A DNA stretch of 64,000 bases. It comes from Hysterangium stoloniferum. Taxonomy: Eukaryota; Basidiomycota; Agaricomycetes; Hysterangiales; Hysterangiaceae. Shown piece after piece: positions 58,880 through 64,000 of this stretch. The position numbers and the translations under genes are program-made. The DNA lies in assembly GCA_015178975.1 (NCBI GenBank), contig WHVD01000032.1, positions 310,001 to 374,000 of the forward strand, written 5' to 3'. The notes under the pieces were generated by a model. It ran no database searches. It was not told the origin of the DNA and saw only the letters and a list, made by a program, of their open reading frames with translations. Numbering within the stretch: the first letter of the stretch is position 1; every line of letters starts with the position of its first letter.

Positions 58880-59553
58880 GGAGGGTGTTTATAATTACTA
58901 TAATCTCAAATATTTACTAATAAAAGTCTTATTTTTACAAAACTCCATCTTTAAATAGTGATATCTATTCTGAAACAATTATGTATATTGTCAAAAAACA
59001 ATCATCAGAAATAGTTCTCCATATTACATTTTATACAACCCATAGCTATTTAATAAATTCCATATAATTTCCTTCCTTTTACAGATACCTACTAATACTT
59101 TTATTAGTACTTTGTTTTTTAAAAATTGTAATGTAGTTATTTCCATGTAAAATATGTAAAATATTATTGGAAATTTTTCATACCACAGCTGTCTTTATTA
59201 AGTAAAACCCTCTATATATTCTGGGTATGTTGAATCAAGTAGAAATCTGTTCAGATTGACAGATCCATTCCGAAGTAATACATATGTATTTAAAGGTGCC
59301 AATGATATACATATGCATGGAATGGACTATCGAAAGGTATCTATTTTTTAAAAGTATTAGTGTTTCAAACTACTAATTTTTTTTATTGTCTACTCGTGTC
59401 CGGAAAGATTCTTTAGTTTGTAATGTATGAGAGAGTATAAAACTTTTTGAAAGTTTTAAAAACCAAATTATGTTTGAATCACATCCCAGATGTTTAAATG
59501 ACCTTTAGAGTATATTAGAATTTGGTATACTTAATAGTTTTCAGATATCCTCC
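58880..59553. mobile_element. Second copy of the GGAGG-ended element, empty-site reference
   Basis: 674 bp, opposite orientation to 53455-54867. Ends GGAGGGTGTTT and CAGATATCCTCC. Target duplication AAA (58877-58879; 59554-59556). The LTR2 sequence becomes continuous after removal. It has a single TA at the site where the other copy carries the fold-back element. Confidence 0.85.
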
Positions 59554-59579
59554 AAATATGAAATGAGATAAGTAAACAC

Positions 59580-60047
59580 TGTCACGAATCGAGTTTTACT
59601 CAATAAAGTCGAATAAACAATTGAATAATATTCAACAATATCGAATAAAGATGTGTCATTCAACAAAGTATTAATTCACCTTGTTGATAAAGTGTGAGGC
59701 AAAGATAGGACACAGAGGCTCATGAATAATTAAGTTGAAGAAAGGCTCAGAAAAAGTTCGACAATTATATAATACAGTAATAATGTAATTATGATACAGG
59801 TTTTCTGACTGACTTCCTTTTTTCCTATCATTGCCCTTTTATACTGGATATCATTTACCTATGATGATAATATGATATCAAAGTGAAATTATCAATGATG
59901 TCAAACTGAGACAAGTCGAAGATACTCGAGATTGTCGAAGAATAGTCAAGTCGGAAGTTGAGTTGGAAAGTCAAAGGAATGTTGAAGGAATGTCGAAGAA
60001 ATATTAAATTGAATATTATCGAAAATTGAGTTTGTATGTTTGTGACA
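59580..60047. mobile_element. Solo LTR of a fourth family (LTR4)
   Basis: 468 bp from TGTCACGAATCGAG to ATGTTTGTGACA, with a perfect 5-bp duplication AACAC (59575-59579; 60048-60052). Only copy of this family in the window; orientation is uncertain because its ends are similar in both directions. Rich in TCGA/GTCGAA words. Confidence 0.88.
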
Positions 60048-60217
60048 AACACCAAACTTGGTGTTAGGAATGGGACGGAGTGGAGTGGAGTCTGAATTGT
60101 GACAGGTCATAAAACCATATTGGGAACAGGGCAGGAGTGGAGTCCAAATCATGACAGGTCCTTTGACCATAACAGGAATGGGGCTCAGTTAGAGAGCTGT
60201 TGGGTTTTCCGAGTGGG

Positions 60218-60956
60218 TGTTAAGAGCAGGAAACTGACTAAAGTTGGTGGGCTGACGGGGACCGATCAGAAGGACTTGGCTTCAGCTTATGTGCTGCACC
60301 CTCGCAGTTAACCGTCAGGTGTCCTTAAATTTTGGGTGGGTGAAGACTAGTCCTAATGATGACCTCAGCGAAACTACCGATCAGAAATGAGGGATAAGTT
60401 GAGTGTCGGGCCAAGGGGTTGGGGACCGAGAGTGGGCGAGGGCACGCAAAGGCAGATAGCAGAGTACTTAGTATGAGACTTCTATAGATGTAAGAGGGTA
60501 TTCTGAGTCGATATTCTGATTGCCTAGTAACTACAACTACGGCGGGTTCATATACAAGTATCAGGTGTCTAAAAACACTAACTAGGAGAAGAGTGGAAAG
60601 CGGTATTGACAAATAAGCTTGACTAGAAATGGGAAGGTTACGATTAGTTTGGAGGCCGTGAGATAACCAATAGTGGAATTACGAGAAAAGGAAATAGTCC
60701 GAGGGTTACAAGTATATATAGACATATGTGAAACATCGAGTAGAACAGATCATCATAATAAAAGGGACATATCAAAGTATAACCAGATAGTACGAGTATA
60801 TTTCAATGGGGGCATAAACGGAGTTTGACCACTGCGAAGGCATACGTCAGCATCGGGAAGCCAACAGTTTCCAATGTGAAGACTTGAATGATGACTTGAA
60901 TTGTCGATAGGAGGCAATAACCTCGGGGACCGTCAGGTTGTGACACAGTCGTAACA
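60218..60956 (-). mobile_element. Solo LTR1 nested in LTR2
   Basis: 739 bp, reverse complement of the LTR1 consensus (TGTTAAGAGCAGGAAACTG to CACAGTCGTAACA), with a perfect duplication GTGGG (60213-60217; 60957-60961). It keeps many CpG sites (CACTGCGAAGG, CCGAGGG), so it is relatively young. Confidence 0.92.
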
Positions 60957-63167
60957 GTGGGGTCCAGTGACTGGTGTGTGGGACAGGGTCGGAGATAGAC
61001 AGGAGTGGAGTCTGGCGGGTATTCCAGTGACTGGTACATGAAGTAATGAAGGTCGAGTGTGGACAGATCTGACGTATGGAGTCTGCCAGGTATTCCAGTA
61101 AACTGATAATTGGTGCGTATAGGGTGTGGGTGCATATAAGTTAGTGCCCAGAGTCTGGTGGGATTTCCCATTGTAACAGATTTAGGGCATAAGCAAGTGG
61201 TGCACAACTTACAGAACTGGGTTATGAATCTTGGAGGTTGGGCCAAGTATATTCTCTTCAGATTAAACCAAGAGTATTGTTAATGCCATAATGTCTGGAG
61301 ATTGGATGATCACATTTGAACTGAAGTATGTGGAGTCAGAGATTGTAGATATGTCCATTGAGATGGATGAAACCTTGAGAGTATTGGATGGTAGAGGGAA
61401 GTTGCTCAGATAGATGCAGAAGGTTGCTGTGTTTGTAAAAACCAGTTTCATGTTGTGTGGATTAACAACAGCATAGTTACTTTCCTCCTCTTTAGGATAG
61501 ACATTCTAACATTGAGTCATGGCATCCAGTTTTCCACCAAGATGTCCAGGTCAGAAATGGATAATCATGTTGAAAGTGGAAAGAAATTTGGACCAGCAGG
61601 CTTGCTATCAGGTCAAAAGTTTAGTGGTGGAAAAATACCCCAAATTTTTGTGATCAGTAATGATGTCAATGGGAGTTGTGGAACCTTTGAGATAGTACTG
61701 CCAATGTTTGAAAGCCTCGAAGATTGCCAAACGTTCCTTATCATGAACATCATAATTGAGTTTGGAAACTGAAAGCATCTGAGAAAGAAATGCAACCAGG
61801 TGAATGTCACTGTTAGAATCTTGAATGGAAAAAATTGCAGCAATTGCATAATTGGAAGCATTGGTTTCCACAATAATTGGAACATCAGGTTTCCAATGAG
61901 AAAGAATCAGAGCAGAAGTGAAGGCATTTTTTATAGTCTGAAAAGCAGAATGGCATTTGTCATCAAAAACCCATGGTTGAGATTTACAGGTAAGGCAAGT
62001 GAGCGGTATTGTAATATCCAAATAGTTCCAAATAAATTGATGGTAGAAATTTGCAAAACCTAAAAATGACTGGATATCCTTGACTTTCTGTGGTTCAGGC
62101 CAATCACAGATGGCTTGAACCTTAGTTTCATCCATACAGAGACCATCAGGTCTGATAATGAAACCTAAATATTCAATAGAATCCATGTCACAATAGCATT
62201 TTTTACCATTAGCAAAATGACCATTTTTTCAGAGTCTTCAGAAAACTTCACAGACCTGCTCATCATGAAGAGCAGGATCCTTGGAAAATACCAAAATGTC
62301 ATCCAAATAGACTATAACACATACATCGAGTATGTCGGAAAATATATCATTAACAAAATGTTGAAAAGTGGAAGGAGCATTGGTAAGGCTCAAAGGCATA
62401 ACCAACCATTCAAAGGATCCATAATGGGTCCAGAAAGCAGTCTTCCATTCACCACCTTTGGCAATTCAGACCAAATGATAGGCATGTTTAAGGTCTATTT
62501 TGGTGTAAATCTGAGCTTTCTGTGGGGCATTGAGTAAATTGGTAACAAGCAGAAGTGGATACTTGTCTTTCTGTGTTATGGAATTCAAACCTTGGAAATT
62601 GACACAGAGTTGAAGGGAACCATCCTTTTTTCTGATGAAAAGGATGGGCACTCCATACAAAGACTTTGAGGGATGGATAAAACCTATTGACAAATGTTCA
62701 TCCAAGAACTCCCAAATACATGAAAGTTCTGATTGGGACAATGGGTAAATAGGTCCTAAGGGTGGGTTTGAACTGGGCTCAATATCAATTTTTAAGTTGT
62801 AAGGCCTATGTGGTGTAAGCCAGCCAGCTTTCTGCTTACTGAAAATATCCACAAAATCATGGTATTTTTCGGGAACTCCTTCCAGGTTGACTTTTAGCTT
62901 GAATAATTCTGGAGTTCAAAACATCTAGATGCTTCATCAACTTTTAAGCTGATCGAAAAACACAATGATCCATCCAGTTTACTCACCCTAACAAATGCTA
63001 CAGCATTGGTAAGAGAGATTTTTGGAGGTTTGGAGGTTTTGGCAGAAGCTGGCAATACCATTGAGACCAAAGAGGCTCTGGCCAGATTAGATGCTGCAAG
63101 AGGAATGGAAGTGTCAGGAATCTGGAAATTAATACTGCCCAATACCCAGTCAATCAACAGATTATAC

Positions 63168-64000
63168 AGTGACTCACAAAAGTGTCCCAATGTTTTGGTA
63201 ATTCCAATTAAATGTTTTATAACTGATCAAATAAGTTTCCTAAAATAGTAAAGGAGGATGTCCATCCAAGCTTTCTCCTACTGACCAAAGGAGGATCATG
63301 TATCAAATCACCTCTTGCAAGCTACATAATGCTGTCCAGGCCACACACTACATTAATTCCATCAACCAACATCATGTCTCACCACACACAGTGATACTGT
63401 ATGGTTTCAAAGCTTTAGTCAAGGCAAAAAGGCCCTTGCTCAAGGCTCAACATAGAAAGGCCAGGTTAGGCTTTGCCCTCAAATACCAAACTAAACAGTG
63501 GATGACTGGAAGAGGGTATTGTAGTTTGATGAGATCAAAATCAATAAGATTGGGTCAGATGGACATTAATATGTATGGAAGAAAGCTGGAGAACCACTTT
63601 CTGATAGGACAACCCAATCTACTGTCAAGCATGGAGGTGGAAATATCATAGTCTGGGACTGTATGGGTTGGAATGGAGTGGGAAGGCTTGCGGAGATTTA
63701 AGGATGGATGGATTCTGCACAATATATGGAGATATTGGATCAGAATTTGTCCCAAGCATACATCTAAGATGGCACAAAAATGGCTGTCTGAAAATCAGAT
63801 TCAGGCATTAGACTGGCCAGCACAGTCTCCTGACCTCAATCCCATAGAACATTATTGGAATCACCTGAAGAAAGGTGGAGCAGAAGGTGAAAATAGAAAG
63901 AGATGGGTGGTGAAGGTCATTAGAGAGGATGTCATTGGAGAGAATGTCATTGGAGAGAATGTCATTGGAGAGAATGTCATTGGAGAGAATGTCTTGGAGA
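63168..64000 (+). pseudogene. Tc1/mariner element D with broken transposase, cut by window end
   Basis: The terminal repeat CAGTGACTCACAAAAGTGTC follows a TA (63166-63167) and lies in the protease region of Gypsy relic B. The transposase frame pieces read YQITSCKLHNAVQATHYINS, RKARLGFALKYQTKQWM, then CPKHTSKMAQKWLSENQI and DWPAQSPDLNPIEHYWNHLK, the DDE C-terminal end. The N-terminal HTH is deleted, and frameshifts break the middle. The 3' terminal repeat lies beyond the window. Confidence 0.8.
63911..64000 (+). repeat. 15-bp tandem repeat at the end of transposase D
   Basis: GTCATTGGAGAGAAT is repeated about five times (first unit variant GTCATTAGAGAGGAT) and reads VIGEN in the transposase frame. 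It continues to the window edge, so copy number is a minimum. Confidence 0.85.

Larger units (their letters stand above)
58462..61178 (-). mobile_element. LTR2 copy inserted in Gypsy relic B, itself hit three times
   Basis: The minus-strand LTR2 begins TGTTAAGAGTTGTGTGTGG at 58462 and ends CCCATTGTAACA at 61178, with a perfect target duplication GATTT (58457-58461; 61179-61183). Inside it lie the 3-bp-target element (58880-59553), a solo LTR4 (59580-60047) and a solo LTR1 (60218-60956), each with its own target duplication. Removing them leaves about 835 bp, the normal size of LTR2. Confidence 0.93.
57669..63167 (-). pseudogene. Ty3/Gypsy relic B pol (protease to integrase), split by an LTR
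   Basis: Minus strand. A protease-like region at about 62890-63165 (VLGSINFQIPDTSIPLAASN) is followed by DIFSKQKAGWLTPHRPYNLK. Reverse transcriptase follows with IRKKDGSLQLCVNFQGLN and the intact catalytic [12 protein letters not shown], then the connection LGFANFYHQF. RNase H (PIIVETNASNYAIAAIFSIQ) and, after the insertion at 58462-61178, integrase (FIEQLPTSKGFTFILVVVD, HVNQTMEQYLHIYCNYQQDN, EFAYNNSPNTTTGISPFF) complete the order. Stops replace Arg/Trp codons here and there. The gag and the C-terminal chromodomain region are missing. A different Gypsy lineage from relic A. Confidence 0.88.

Noticed and set aside
63911-64000. CRISPR-like or regulatory repeat at the window end
   Set aside because: It is an ungapped 15-bp tandem repeat in a transposase frame.

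Overview
The window reads as a transposon-rich region of an Agaricomycete (mushroom-forming basidiomycete) genome. Host genes are split by many 50-70 bp GT-AG introns. They belong to families typical of Agaricomycetes: a multi-pass membrane protein with a PQFIIFRV motif, a But2-domain protein, secreted type-B carboxylesterases, a UstYa-like (DUF3328) remnant and a divergent beta-tubulin. Mobile DNA is Ty3/Gypsy, Ty1/Copia, Tc1/mariner and several non-autonomous families. No tRNA, rRNA or CRISPR locus was found.

Layout. (1) 1-9.7 kb is decayed transposon: an LTR, a Tc1 fragment, a Ty3/Gypsy gag-pol relic whose gag holds an 18-bp minisatellite and whose RNase H holds a solo LTR, a Copia pol end, a duplicated spacer, and a solo LTR next to a UstYa-like relic. 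(2) 11.4-21.4 kb holds a broken GNAT acetyltransferase gene, a But2-domain gene broken by a Copia element and two short inverted-repeat elements, and an intact five-exon membrane-protein gene. (3) 21.4-26.4 kb is a repeat cluster: a fold-back element and LTRs nested in LTRs. (4) 26,425-52,993 is a large inverted repeat with arms of about 6.4 kb. Each arm carries one copy of a nine-exon zinc-finger gene (about 647 codons). The 13.7-kb spacer is almost free of transposons and carries a small nuclear-type gene, an intact divergent beta-tubulin gene with about two dozen exons, two intact carboxylesterase genes in direct orientation and a carboxylesterase pseudogene between them. The second esterase copy joins the right arm with no intervening sequence. 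(5) 53-64 kb is again transposon: fold-back elements, Tc1/mariner relics and a minus-strand Ty3/Gypsy pol split by an LTR that itself holds three later insertions.

The genes do not form an operon-like system. What links them is structural: a segmental inversion-duplication and a local gene duplication share a breakpoint, and a chain of insertions can be put in relative order from target-site duplications. Splice models were built by hand from reading frame, GT-AG borders and phase; those of the membrane protein, zinc-finger gene and esterases close in frame from start to stop.
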